Source: Liriodendron chinense (lineage: Eukaryota; Streptophyta; Magnoliopsida; Magnoliales; Magnoliaceae). Taken from it: a DNA stretch of 64,000 bases. Where the stretch lies: assembly GCA_003013855.2 (NCBI GenBank), contig ML058453.1:3837861-3901860 (forward strand), read 5' to 3'. Shown here in pieces: positions 34,763-46,994 of this stretch (its first letter is position 1; every line of letters starts with the position of its first letter). Both the position numbers and the translations under genes were made by a program. Below the pieces are notes generated by a model. It was not told the DNA's origin. It searched no databases and saw only the letters and a program-made list of their open reading frames with translations.

Positions 34763-35500
34763 TGTTATAGTTAATGGGAGAAAATGTTAATAGCTAGAGA
34801 TGATTTTTTAAAGCATTATATGAAGCATTTGGTATAAGAAGGGAACTCATTATAATGTTAAACATGTAAAAGGGCTTGAACGAACGACTGGAGGTGAGTT
34901 ATTACACATATTTCAATGTGAAAACATTTATTCTTAATTATTCAAATTAATAATAACAATATCGGCCGTGCATTTATTTGTTGTAACTTGTCCTTAATTT
35001 TTCTTTCTCAATTATCTGATCTTCATACATCTACTTCTTAAAAACTATTATGAATGATATGCCAAAATACAAGGATACAAATAAGTAAAAAGTAGAGTCA
35101 AGCAACTACTAAGTGCATAAGTTTGATGATATATGGAGCATGCGAATGTTGTTTTATTCTCAAAGTCATTTTAATCTTCTCTATTGTTGCCTTTATAATT
35201 ATGTACTCCGTGATTTAATGATTACTATTAACAATAATCATATTTTTGTATTAATGTAGATGGTTTGATGATTTTAAAATTCTCTTGTGCTTATCTTGCA
35301 AGTCATGAATCGATAAAAACTCTTTTATTTACACAGGTTCCTTGTAAATATTTATTGATTTAGTTTTCATTTATTAGCATTCTAACTATTAAAATTCCTG
35401 CTTAAGAATCTAGAAATGTTAGATTTAATGCAAACTTTTATATTATACTAACTTAGCTTTGGCATATGTAAATATATTGACCTTTATTTTATTTAGTTAT
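34763..35500. other. AT-rich intergenic, nothing recognised
   Basis: No ORF, repeat structure or RNA gene could be supported. Confidence 0.4.
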
Positions 35501-35502
35501 TA

Positions 35503-37150
35503 TAACGCTCCGAGTTTTTTTACTCTCGTGGATACCACGACGAGTCGACTTCCTAGGTGTTAAATAGAATGCGCAAAGGACAAAATCTCTCGTATTCCAT
35601 TGATTGTCCATTTATTTAATATTTTATGGCATTTAGGCATAGTGATGGAAGATAAGTCATCGTATTCCATTGATTTCTACACTAAGTTATCAACAAATGT
35701 CCTTAAAATATATCAAATAAAACATTTAATCATTATCTTTACCATGAAAGACTTATTACAATTGTGAATTAAAGGTGTAAACTACCCTAAAAATATATAA
35801 TCAAATAAAATCTTCAATAAGCCACTTCCACTTCATCATCCGTCGTTTGTTGCCTGCGAATCTTCGAACACCTCATCGTAGTGCTCGATTCACTCACTGG
35901 ATCTTCACCTGGATTATCTGAGATGTGGTTAGATAGTGTTAAACGTAATCATAGTGGGGAATATACCTCCAAGACAATCATGATAATGATAACACAGAGA
36001 TAATACAAGCATGATAATTATAATTGACCAAAACATTTAAGACAAATCTTATTAATGCAATGCATGATATACATACGCTGGCTAAGGCACCCTTGTTATA
36101 ATCATAATACATGAAGCGAAAGACTCTCTATTACAACTTCACCCTAGTCACTAGTTACCAGAGGTTTCTAGGACGCACAAGTATATAGTTTTGTTCCAAC
36201 CACGTGAGAAATGAGACGCTCATAGTCCAAATCTACACATGACAGTGTACGGAAAAAGTAGAACGCTATAAGCCTATTCCCAATTGCATACACCCACATG
36301 GAGCCTAGTAAATGCATGACTTTTCGTTTTACTTTTATTTAAGTGTTTTCACATACAACCATTTTAAATACAAATATTAGACGTAGCTTGACAGAGAAGG
36401 TAATGTAGAAATATTTCTATTGATGGTGGTAATCATCAAAATAAGTGGAATGCAAATCTACACGCATAGAAAAAATCACACAACCACGAGAAATTTTGAA
36501 AGGGATCACAGAACCACACAGATCAACATATTTAGGCCACACCGACAATAAATCATGACTGCACATAACTATGATTGATTGAATGGGCCACATTCCATGA
36601 TCTATTAGACATGTAGTGGAATATCATATTAGGGTTACACTCTAACAACAACGACGACGACGACGACGACGATGATGATCACACAATGTTCAACATAGAA
36701 TGTTTTCAAATCGACATATTCGAAGATGGTGATGGATGATGAAGGTTTGTAAAGGAATTTCTGACAACACTGGATGAATGGAGACATGTGTGCGATTGTC
36801 ACAGGGCTACCTGGAGTTAGATTTGATGGAGTAGGGCTGGATTTTTCACAAAAATAGGCATGCGATCGTCATGAGACTGCCTAGAGCTGAATCTGGTAGA
36901 GCAAGGCTGGATCGCACATAGACACGCATGGACGTGGGAGAGCTAGATTTGACGGAGCAGGGTCGAGACGACAGAAGACGATAAATGAGTGTTGGATCTA
37001 TCAATAATGGGCAATGAGGGCATGAGGGCAAAGACGACATTGGTGAGGGTTTAGGTAGGGGATACGGCCTGACGAATATGATAGTCGTCGAGAGTAGGGC
37101 AGTGATGCTGATTTTAACATTTTCACTAACAATGGCACCAATAGCTAAAC
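35503..37150. mobile_element. LTR-like sequence, gypsy type
   Basis: It starts 'ttataacgctccgag', similar to the TGTAACGCCCCG starts of many plant gypsy LTRs. Its coding-poor layout ('cctggattatctgag', 'aaggcacccttg') also resembles those LTRs. No second copy or primer site confirms it. A (CGA)n tract lies at 36649-36678. Confidence 0.3.
36649..36678. repeat. (CGA)n microsatellite
   Basis: Around eight ACG/CGA trinucleotides followed by GATGATGATG. Confidence 0.9.
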
Positions 37151-37209
37151 TAGAGGGTGGGTTCGAGTTGTGGGATGCGATGGCTATTCATCCTGAGCCA
37201 GGATCAAAC

Positions 37210-37792
37210 TAGGCCTCTCAATGGGTCGGATTTGGATCGGATCCAGTTGGATCCAGCTCCAAGTCCGTATATCTATAGACGGATTCGAATTGGATTCGGA
37301 TCCAACTTGGATCCAAAAGGTGATATCCATATCCGATCCATTTATAAATTGTTAGATCCATTTCTGATCCAAAATCCATATAACCATCGAATTCGGGTCG
37401 GATCTAGGTCCAAATCCACCCGTTACAAATCTAAAAAAATATATGATATAAAATATATAATATAATATATTTAATTTAGTAGAAAAATGATGCAAATCCC
37501 ACTATTTACTATGGTATGGTGGACATGGCCTAAAATAAATTGTTAAAAAGATAGACAGCATGAATATAACATATACATTAAGGTGACAATGAGTTGGATC
37601 CTAATCGGATTCGGATCAAACTCAGATATGTTCCTGTGAATCCATATCCAGTCCATTTAAGTAATCGGACCTATTTTAAGATCCAAATCCGGTCCATTTA
37701 ACTAATCGGACCTATTTTAAGATCCAAATCCGCATTATACGGATTCAGAGCAAATCGGATCTCGGATCTAACCCGCTCCATTGAGAGCCCTA
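37210..37792. mobile_element. hAT-type MITE with near-perfect 8-bp TSD
   Basis: The 583-bp element begins TAGGCCTCTCAATGGGTCGG and ends TCCATTGAGAGCCCTA. Flanking octamers are GATCAAAC (37202-37209) and GATCGAAC (37793-37800), one mismatch. The interior is built from GGATCGGATCC and GGATCCAAATC words in both directions, the same architecture as the MITE at 208 with different words. Confidence 0.83.
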
Positions 37793-37800
37793 GATCGAAC

Positions 37801-38618
37801 TCTCCATGAGATTCATAGTTGCATTACTTATAGCCTCCTTGTTCGTAGACAAAGCGGTTTTGAACGAGTTTGGATGATGAGGTTTCGAGCAGGGTGGGTT
37901 TCACCAATGGCGGCTAGGGTTTTGAACAAGTTGTAGGTGACATCGTGTTTTAAACGCTAGATACAATTGATTTTGAATGCTAGTTAGTAGTTAGTAACAA
38001 TTGAACGCGATAACGCCCTGACTACGAGACCGGAGATGGGGATAGCTGGTAGGGGTGTTACCACAATAGGGTAGTAAAGGTGAGAGAATGGTTGGTGTTA
38101 GGGATGGTTAAGAATGGGCTAAGGCAAGACAATGACAGCAAGGTTGGATTTGCAAGACTGCGACAATGTATGGCACCAAGGCTAGATGGATGTGGGATAA
38201 CAATGGCGGATTGAGCGCACTTAAGGACAAAGATGTTTGGAAGGCTAGCGGCGATGATAAGGATCATGATGTTTGGAAGGCTGACAAAGACAATGAGGAC
38301 TGTGACCATGCTCAATGAACAATGGCTTAAAGGAACTGCTCTAATACCATGATAACACGATATACAAAATAAACTAAAGAAACATATGGACGGCATGGAT
38401 ATACAAAAAATACATCCAGGTGAGCCCTACGGTCAGGGTCTCACCCACATTGCTGGTTCCCGGGTCTCACCCAAGTTGCGCCCCTCTCAAATATTGGAGA
38501 GATTTTCTCCGGCGAGTCTCTCTCGAATAAATCGAGCTCTCTTGCTCGAGCGAAAGACCCGATTAGGAGGTTTCATTCATAGTGCGCAAAAGGCTATTTG
38601 CGCTCTGGAGCGCAGTGG

Positions 38619-38622
<4 letters not shown>
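37801..38622. other. No gene recognised
   Basis: A 112-codon minus-strand ORF (38058-38396) is hydrophobic and resembles no family known to me. The sequence has repeated GTTTGGAAGGCT phrases near 38234 and 38271. A CTCCGGCGAG-containing GC-richer patch lies near 38510. Confidence 0.35.

Positions 38623-38699
<77 letters not shown>
38623..38699. repeat. (CT)n(TA)n compound microsatellite
   Basis: About 18 CT units run directly into about 20 TA units. It abuts the truncated end of the L1 relic. Confidence 0.95.
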
Positions 38700-38704
<5 letters not shown>

Positions 38705-38708
38705 GAAA

Positions 38709-39740
38709 TCAATTAGGATAACTATCATCTTCAATTGTGAGACGTTTGAAAGGAAAATAATCCAACCTTGTTCTTCTCCACTCCTTTCCGATAATCAACT
38801 CTTTATAAAACCAAATGATCTCCTGCGATAGCTGGTCTTTGTTTTCAATACGAGTTCCATTAACTACAATACTGCTAATTTTGTTGATCCTTTGCACATG
38901 CACTTGCAACATAATGAAAGAACTTCATATTTTTGTCTCATTCCTTAATCCATGAGTTTCTTGATTATTGTCTACATTTAATTTCATCTTCCTTCACCCT
39001 ATTTGTATAATCTTAAAAAAAACACGACTCTCTTCAATATTTCATTAGAAGATAGCTCGCCTCCCTTCACCTTGAGTAATTTAAGGTTGGCTTAGGTAGA
39101 GTGTGATACGAGACTAGGGGATATTTCTGGAACCAATACGAGGAAACAAGAAAGCTATTCGATGTAGACATAATTGCCTTAGATTGACCATTAGACCACG
39201 TATAAGAACCTCCTTCCATAGGCCATCTCATAGGTGTCCAGCCTATTTGAAAAGCCTCACATACTGGCTATAACTCTCCCCTTATTTAATCTCTCAAAAG
39301 AAAAGCGGGTCACATTGAAATCCCCTCCAATGCACTAAGGCCGGTCGAATCTGTTGTGACAGCTCAACAACTCTTACTAGAATTCACATCTTCTCTCTTC
39401 CCGATTAGGATCATAGACTAAGGTGAACATCCAATAGAAACTTGAAGAACCGGAGAACTACCCTCCCCACCAGTCTTTCTTGGACCATAAATCTAAATCC
39501 CACACCACTACAACACTGCCACATCTGCCCGACGCATCAATAATCATCTAGTCCACGTGCTTAATGTCCCACAGAGTTCCTAGGAGCTTTCTATTGAAAT
39601 TCTGCACCATTTTTCCTAGAACATGACAAACTAAAATTTGAATTTTCTTCAAACGTCCTTAATTTTCCTTCTTTTCTACTTGCTAATTAACCACCCCTAG
39701 ACATTCCATGAAATTATCTTCATTTTGGAATCGAACTTCC
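38709..39740 (-). pseudogene. L1-type LINE relic: endonuclease to RT linker
   Basis: Read on the minus strand from about 39735: MKIISWNV (start of the APE-like endonuclease), QNFNRKLLGTLWDIKHVD, GRCGSVVVVWD, VYDPNREERR, IGGDFNVTRFSFE near 39330, then the linker ARAK/RINKISSIVVNGTRIE and SQEIIWFYKELI near 38820. This is the order of plant L1 ORF2. Stops and frameshifts occur throughout. The reverse transcriptase proper is missing, because the copy stops at the compound microsatellite. Confidence 0.78.
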
Positions 39741-39959
39741 CCTTCTTTCTTTTGTGGGACCCAACCGAGTCCCTTAATACAAAGTTACTGGTCGAAGAAA
39801 GACTTACCAGCTCCCTGTTGCTTCCGGACAATATGGTAGCTTTTTGAAATTAATATAGTTACATTGGATCTTTTCTATATTAATGTGTTTATTAGGGTGG
39901 ATGTACATGTTTGTCATGTATTAGATATTTTCTGTTTTCCGTGAGATCTTCCGAGGTCC

Positions 39960-40835
39960 CCCCCACAATCTCTTTGCGACATCCACTCCGTCCATCAGTT
40001 TTGCCATGTCAAGATAGGACCAAAACCCAAAACATAGGCAAAACAAAAAGCCCAAGTGATCCACCACACAGGAAACAGTGGTGGATGGTAAGTCCCACTG
40101 TTGAGGCCTTTATGGGCCCATCGTGATGTCTTTGTGACATCCACTCCATCCATCAATCTTACAATGTTGAGATGGGGCCTAAGCTCAAAAAGTATTCAAA
40201 ATTGAAACCCAGGTGATCCAACTAACAGGAAATACTGGTGGATGGCAATGCTTGTTGACACCTTTGTGATGTCTTTGCAGCTCCATTTCATCCATCAGAT
40301 CTGTCATGTCTAGATAGGGCGTGATCCCAAATAACAGGCAGAAAGAAAAGTCAAGTAGGCCACTCCACAAGAAACTGTGGTGGATGGCAATGCCCACTCT
40401 TGACACCTTTGTAGGGCTCAAGGCAATGTCTTTATGACGTCGGCTCTGCCCATCAGTTTTGCCATGTCCAGATATGGCCCGAAATCAAATAGCATATAAA
40501 ACGAAATCTCAGGTGGGCCACACCAAAGGACACAGTGGGAGGTGTAAATTCCCAACGTTGATACCTTCACCGAATCCATTATTATTTATATGTTCTATCC
40601 AACCCATTCATAAGGTACTACCACCCACAGGGTTAAACCAAAAACGCAAAAAGCAGCCTCCACCGAAACTTCTGTAGGTCCCACTATAGTTTCAATGGTA
40701 CGCATTTAATCCTACATTTTTTTTTTTTTTTGTTGCGTTGGCCTCCGGACGCTTGGATCTGCCTATCTTTTGGCTTCACAACCTTTCATCGACGTGGAGA
40801 AAACTGATGGATGGAGTGGATCTCACAAGGACATA
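39960..40835 (-). mobile_element. GGGCCCACC-family MITE with amplified half-units
   Basis: The block GACATCCACTCCGTCCATCAG plus the following 'agataggacc...gtggatggtaa' occurs four times at about 39973, 40131, 40271 and 40431 (spacing 158, 140, 160 bp), each copy diverged. The last unit continues into the usual centre (minus orientation, 40580-40700) and a right end with GATGGATGGAGTGGATC and GTGGGTCCCACGATGG. An internal T-run (40719-40733) interrupts the right half. Confidence 0.78.
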
Positions 40836-41139
40836 TAAGTGGGTCCCACGATGGACCGAGAGGGAACTAGGGGTAAATCAGTGGATTCTTTGTGTGTAAA
40901 AAATGTGGTAAACCTGTCATTTTCGAGTAGCCCTTTTTGTCCGGGAATTATGACTCAAAGTCTATCCAGGCGGATTTTAGAACGTATTTCTAAAGGTAAG
41001 ATGTTATTTCATGGGATTGAAAATAAAGAAGAAGCACATCCTCCTTCTAGATTTCTTTCAAATCACCTTTTTATGATGGTAAAAATACTCATTTGATTGG
41101 AATGGAATCTAATATGAGTTTTGCAATCTAATACTAAAT

Positions 41140-41640
41140 CGGGTGCGTTCCAGTGGTATCGATACCACCTTAAGCTACGGTGGTACTGGGTTGATGTGTG
41201 GCCCACGTTATGATGCATGCATAAAATCTAATCTGTCTATCATATGCATCTGGGCATGTTGAGCCCCGTTTCCAAAATCGGCTGATCCGTGAATTACGTG
41301 GGCTAGGAAACAAATTGGGAGGGAAAGTACACCGTTGATTTGCATGAAGGACCCACCACGTGGTATATATGAAGTCCAGGCCACCTAGACCTTTCATGTG
41401 GTCTGGGCGAATGGTCAGGATGAAATTCAGGCTGTTTTGAAATACAGGAGGGCCCCTTGTAAATCAAGGGCGAGTGTAGCCTCTTAGATCGTTGCTTTTG
41501 TTGTGTGGCCTACTTGAGTTTTGGAATGGCTGATTTTTGGGACCCACCAATAATATGATATGATGCATTTGATGGACGGGTTGGATGACCTTCATACATC
41601 ATGTGGGCCCCACATCTGCACCCTATAGGTATCACTTTAG
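41140..41640. mobile_element. MITE-like inverted repeat (GTGGTATCGATACC ends)
   Basis: The left part GGTATCGATACCACC...TGTGGCCCACGTTATGATGC is mirrored on the right by CATACATCATGTGGGCCCCA...CTATAGGTATCACTTTAG. The interior words differ from the main family (GGGCATGTTGAGCCCC), so this is a related but distinct group. Confidence 0.55.
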
Positions 41641-41879
41641 TGGACCCCATGCTAAATTATTTGTGGCAACTCATCCACAACCAGACGTGGCATTTATCAC
41701 GGTAATCAAAATCGTGGGCCCCATTTTATATCCACAGCCTGAAACTGATAAGATGATCCCTGTCGTCCGATTGGTGGGCAGTTACAAACAAAATGGTTGG
41801 TGGTCCAAAATTCAAAGAAGAAAATTTATATTCCAAGATAGGCGATGGACTTGGCATTTTGACTACAAGGATGCCACTT

Positions 41880-42055
41880 TTTATTATTATTTTTTTTTTC
41901 GTCATGCAACGCACCCACTCAGTTAATCGCGGTACACACCGACCCGGTCAGTCATACGTCGCACACACTAGGGGGGTTAGCAGTGGGAGTTTCACTCCAC
42001 GGGTAAGCTCCTCAGAGTCTTCCAACGAGGTAAAGGCTCGAGCCCAAATGAGAAT
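41880..42055 (-). mobile_element. SINE-like repeat, second family, copy 3 (10-bp TSD)
   Basis: It is bounded by GATGCCACTT at 41870-41879 and 42056-42065. The left T-rich/(TTA)n run is the minus-strand tail. On the minus strand GGGCTCGAGCC can serve as a B box, followed by GGAGTGAAACTCCCACTGCTA, AACCCCCCTAGTGTGTG, GATTAACTGAGTGGGTGCG and the A-rich tail. It has the same word order as the repeats at 27312 and 29610. Confidence 0.68.
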
Positions 42056-42065
42056 GATGCCACTT

Positions 42066-43790
42066 ATATTGACGTAGGACAGTCGCAGACAACCTTATAA
42101 ACGCCGGGATCAAAGGGAATCAGGCCGAAAGTTCCGAGACAGGGCAGAAACAACCTGGGGCCCACTTAGCTTCCACCGATAACCACTCTAAGCAACCGCA
42201 AATTGGAGCCTGGCCCTCATTTCTCACATCAACGTCTCAAAGTTGTTACAGAGAGGACAAAATTGAGTGCCACATCACTGCTCTACCATCTGTAGCACAA
42301 GTCTATCACGACTTTTTTTTTTTTTTTTTTTTTTTAATTCTTAAGGATAAGCTCAAATGTGATATTAGCTAATTATGCTTTATACACACATGTGAGTACT
42401 TTTTGAGACATGATGTGAGCATAAAATCTTAACCGTCCATGTGATGCGGCACCCCATATAACCCTAATGCTCAACATTCTTTTTGATCCAAAACTCTCGT
42501 GGGCCATTGCAAAAAGAAACAGTTACCTTCCTTGATTTGCATCTCTCTTTTCTATGGTAGGGCCTACCAGAGTTTTGGATTTGGGCCTAGGATTTTATGG
42601 TGTGTTGCATCCAATGGATCGCGTGATCATGACTCTATACACACACCCACACACCTTTGACACACATGTCACTGGAACAAAATTGGAACAGTCCAAGTGA
42701 TGTGGCACCGACCCTCTAGGAACCCTCCAAGTTCAAATTTTAGCTTGATCCAAAATTTTAGTGGGCTACAGAAAAGGGAAAGGCAAATCAAGGGAGGAAA
42801 TTGTTTCACTTTGCTATATGACTTACCGAAAATTATTGTATTGAGGGTAAAAGTTAGGCTTTGGGGGTTTTCATTGGGTGCCGCATCACATGACCTGTTT
42901 GGATTTTGTGCCCATAGAGTGTGTAAAGGTATGCACAAGTTCTCACCTAAGAAAGTCCGCAAGCGTGTGTAATGCGAAGTTTCACGCCCAAATTCTGAAG
43001 TGGCCCACTAACTGTCAGATATATAGAAATAAATTTCGATACTCCGGCGGAGCTCCATACACATGCACATGCAAAATTTTAGAAGTGAACCGTTAAAATG
43101 ATTGGATGTTCACTTGATGGATCATATCCCAAAATTTTCATCAAACATGTGACCTAGCTAATTGATTGCTAGAAACTTAATAGATGGTCAAAATTCAGTT
43201 GGCATTTTAATCAGATGCCACTAGCTTTTAATTAGTCTGATTTTGAGGTGATTTCCCACATACAGTGGATCTTAGTATTTGGGCGGTTTAGTTTGAGGTT
43301 TATATATGTCACATATACAATTCTATACGCATGAGTATGGAGCATGACACTTGACAGAGTATTAAATAACTCATCAAGGCATCATGGGTCCCTAGCATCC
43401 CAAACTCTGACAAAAAATTTAAATATAGGCCCATGCACTTGGACGTATCACGATCGACATCTCAATCGCCTGTCAGAGACTTGCAGAGTCAGCTTGACAT
43501 AATTCATACGTTAGCCTTAAGCCGAGTTAATGTGGTAACTCGGTCTATCTATAATTAATTAAGAGGTTTTTCTCAATGCACCCCTAAGTATATATTACAG
43601 TATGATACATCAGATTTTAGCCTTTGAACCTGAGTCATCTTTCAAAATCCAAACCGTTTATACGATGGGTCCCACTTTGTACGGTCATCATATAGAGAAC
43701 AAATAAAATTTCTTAAATTTGAAATATTTTTATTTTAAAATTCAGCTCTTTTGCTTTGGAATAGATGGTTACCCGGCTTAGAGAGTGTTA
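42066..43790. other. Intergenic; repeat fragments, no gene
   Basis: It contains a T23 run (42313-42335) and a ~100-bp MITE-like inverted pattern (GTCCATGTGATGCGGCACC near 42436; CAAGTGATGTGGCACCGAC near 42693). Overlapping ORFs near 42669-43096 lie on both strands without any recognised family. Confidence 0.35.
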
Positions 43791-43794
43791 ACCT

Positions 43795-44175
43795 TACTGT
43801 GGGGCCCACATTGTTGATGTGTTGTATATCCATGCCGTTCAATAATTTCTTCAGATCATTTTAGTACTTGGTCCCAAAATATAAGCAGATCCAAATATCA
43901 GGTGGACCACACCATAGGAAAAAGTGGTGATTTACTGCCTCACCATTAAAAATTCCAAAGGGCTCACAGTAAGGTTTCCATAATGTTTATTTGTCATCCA
44001 ACCTATTGATAATGTCAAGAAGACCTAGATGAAGGGAAATTATGACAATCAGATTCATCCAAAACTCTTGTGGCCCCACAAAAGGTTTTTAATGGCCATT
44101 CATCACTGCTAGTGGTATGGTCCACATGATTTGGATCTCCTTATTGTTTGGAATAACCTTCTAAAATGCGATGGC
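43795..44175 (-). mobile_element. GGGCCCACC inverted-repeat MITE, copy H
   Basis: The left end GTGGGGCCCACATTGTTGATG, the ATCCATGCCGTTCAATAATT block and the GATCATTTTAGT block are present. The centre 'gatgaagggaaattatgac...gattcatccaaaac' is on the minus strand. The right terminus is decayed. Confidence 0.75.
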
Positions 44176-44871
44176 AAAACATATGAACCACATGAATATA
44201 AAAGGAAAGAGTCTGGATGTCTGCTCACCCTCAACAGGATTTTACTGTTTGCCATACCCCCTGATTGGTCCCACTTAGCGTTGTTAATGCATTAGTGCTG
44301 ACAGCGTCAGTGTTAAGCTGGACCAATTAAGGGTAGGCAAACAGAAAAATCCTGTTGAATCCAAGCAAATAATCTGTATTCAAAAGAAAATACATCCAGG
44401 TGCGCCTCACACAATTAGGGTAACACCCATAAGGTGTTACCTGGGTAACAGTTCATCCGCTCCCATCAAAGACAGGCCCTCTATTATAAATGCTTTCGGA
44501 CCACTGAAATGAGTTCAATTCCAATGGCTAAAGGGCTGCAAATCATATTATAACACATCGGGATGTGCTTGAGCAAACTCGATGATCAAAATCTTATAGA
44601 ACTCGTATGAGCACTCGATTGATTTTAATGTCGATTTTGGACTTAAGACCTCAGGCCAATTTGCCTACGTCTCTTTAATATTGCTACTTTATTAAGGTCC
44701 GAGTGGGTCCCACCCCTAATGAATCATTAGATGAAACTAATCTCTCGGTGCTTCCATTAATTGTGAAAAAGAAAAGAATAGCAAAGAAAATGTGGGGGCA
44801 ATTGGTTGATCTAAGCTGTAGATGCCTTATCAGTGCATTCTTCAGGTTGGAAAATAACTAATTAACTGATT

Positions 44872-44914
<43 letters not shown>

Positions 44915-45755
44915 CATGTGTGTGTAGGTGGAAGAACATAGCTTGGGGTTGAAGTGACTATGACATGGAGGCAGGCATCCAAGGGATCTCTGTCCTTGGT
45001 TGCATTGCTTTCCAACAAAAGGTCTATATAAAGGACAAATGTTAGGTGCACTTTCTCGGTTGGACACTCGACTTATACGTGGAAACAAACACAAAACTGT
45101 GATATATATGGAGCTACTCATCTGCTCATCCCCATCCTCTAGAAGCCTTTAATTCCTCGACAAGTACGCAAAATAATTAAATGAATGGTGAAGACAATTC
45201 AAATTCAACTTACTTTTGTGTGGCCCACCTTATACTTAAATTAGCCTAATTATTTTAACATGGCATCCATACATTGGGAATCATCTGATCATTAGCGGCT
45301 CTATGGCTCTATTATAATACAGGTGACCACATTCGACATGACTGTGAGGTGCATAGATCTTTCTCCACCTAAAGTGCAAACATAAGAATTTCCAAAATAT
45401 GGTAATTAAGAGATTTTTACGACAAAATTCCTCAAGAACTCCCAACTTGCATAATAATATTTTGAAGGCACCGAAAATCACGGGCATCACTTTTAAAGGA
45501 GTGAAATTATGCAGCCCACCTAGTTTACTTCTATTTTTAAGAAATGGTGAGGGCAACATGTGTCAACATCCCACCTGTGCCACAAATGCTCCCCTCTATG
45601 ATTATAAGACAAACTAAAAATCTAGCAATCCAAACACAAAGTAGGCTAAACCACAACAATATCGTAAACCATACAAAAATATCTAAATCCATGTAATTAC
45701 TTTTCCGAAGATTTGATTGGCCAGATTTGTTTTCAGGGTAGATGGATGGGATGTT
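44176..45755. other. Intergenic; microsatellite, no gene
   Basis: A foldback is suggested by CAACAGGATTTTACTGTTTGCC (44233) and GGCAAACAGAAAAATCCTGTTG (44336), inverted copies about 100 bp apart. A (GA)n tract lies at 44877-44914. No coding signal. Confidence 0.4.
44877..44914. repeat. (GA)n microsatellite
   Basis: About 19 GA dinucleotides. Confidence 0.95.
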
Positions 45756-45758
45756 TTA

Positions 45759-46357
45759 AGGCCTTGTTTGGATAACCGAGTTTCACGGTAATACATTGTA
45801 AAAATGTCATTATTATTCATTGTCATTAATTGGATAAACTATGCTGCCAAATCATAGGGATCCATCTAAATGCAGTGGACAGAAATGCCTTGACATGGCA
45901 TAGTTGCATGCCCCCCATCATGATGTATATGTTATATCCATCCAGTCCATTCATTTTATGAGCGCATTTTCTGAAAATAAGCACACACGAAAAAATGAGC
46001 CACACTTAAAATGAAAATTGACCCCCACCGCAAAAGTAGTTGTGATTGAACACCGGCCATAAAAAAATAATTGGGATTGAACACCTGCTATTAAAAAGCT
46101 CCTAAAGCTTATAAAAGTGTTAGAAGAAGCTGATATTTAAGGGTCATGCCCTAAAATGATATTGCAAAATTTATGGACGGTATGGATATAACATATATTA
46201 GCCAAGTAATTATATCCACATGTATCTATTCACATAAATATATTACATGCATATAAAAAAATAAAAAAAAGTCTTAAAGTAGTATTGGTATCACATCTAG
46301 CTTTTTCTTCATACTAGTAATCATTACGGAGCGGATTCCACCTATCCAAACATGCCC
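45759..46357. mobile_element. PIF/Harbinger-type MITE 1
   Basis: Left end AGGCCTTGTTTGGATAACC; reverse complement of right end GGGCATGTTTGGATAGGTGG. The trinucleotide TTA flanks both sides (45756-45758 and 46358-46360). A shortened GGGCCCACC-family copy lies inside at 45905-46200 (+ orientation). No transposase. Confidence 0.75.
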
Positions 46358-46360
46358 TTA

Positions 46361-46991
46361 TGGCCCGTTTGGCACTATGAATTTGAGGAGAAGTGAGGAG
46401 AAACCGATTGCTTTATTCTGTTTAGCACTATGAATTTGAGAGGAATCCAGGAGAATTTAAAAAGACACTTTTTACTCTTTTTCAAATCCTCTTAAAAAGG
46501 TAGGATTTGAGGATAAATGCTCCCCAACGTGGGACCCACCGTGATGTGTCCCTAACTATGGGACCCAACAAGATGTATATTTTCCATCTAACTTGTTGAT
46601 AAGGTCACAAAGACCTAGATGAAGGGACCACACAAATTTCAATTTAATCCAAAACTTTTGTGCATCATAAATTAAGCTCTCTCTCTCTCTCTCCACTTTT
46701 TCTTGTTTTATGGTCCACTTTAGAAGTGGATTTGCTTTATTTTTTGCATCCCAGCATAAAATGATACGTTAAAATGGATGAACGGCATGGATTTAAAAAT
46801 CAAGGCTAATACGATGGGCATACGGTAGGATTAAAATTTACACCGTTCATTACCTCATGTATGATTTCTCTTCAAATCTTGGCTGCCAAATAAAAAATTT
46901 GAAATTAATAAAAATTGAAATTGATGAGAACTCATATCATAAAATTCACTTCTCCTCACATCTCCTCAAATCCACGGTGCCAAACCGACCA
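46361..46991. mobile_element. PIF/Harbinger-type MITE 2, abutting MITE 1
   Basis: Left end TGGCCCGTTTGGCACTATG; reverse complement of right end TGGTCGGTTTGGCACCGTG. Inward, both arms carry TTTGAGGAGA and GTGAGGAG words. TTA target duplications lie at 46358-46360 and 46992-46994. The left one is the same TTA that bounds MITE 1. A degraded GGGCCCACC-family copy lies inside (46530-46820, minus). Confidence 0.82.
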
Positions 46992-46994
46992 TTA

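Noticed and set aside
38336..38349. Primer-site-like TGGTATTAGAGCAG on the minus strand
   Set aside because: No LTR edge (TG...CA pair) or second LTR could be found around it. A lone 14-base match is not enough.
38058..38396. 112-codon hydrophobic minus-strand ORF
   Set aside because: No recognisable domain, no promoter or splice support, and located among repeats.
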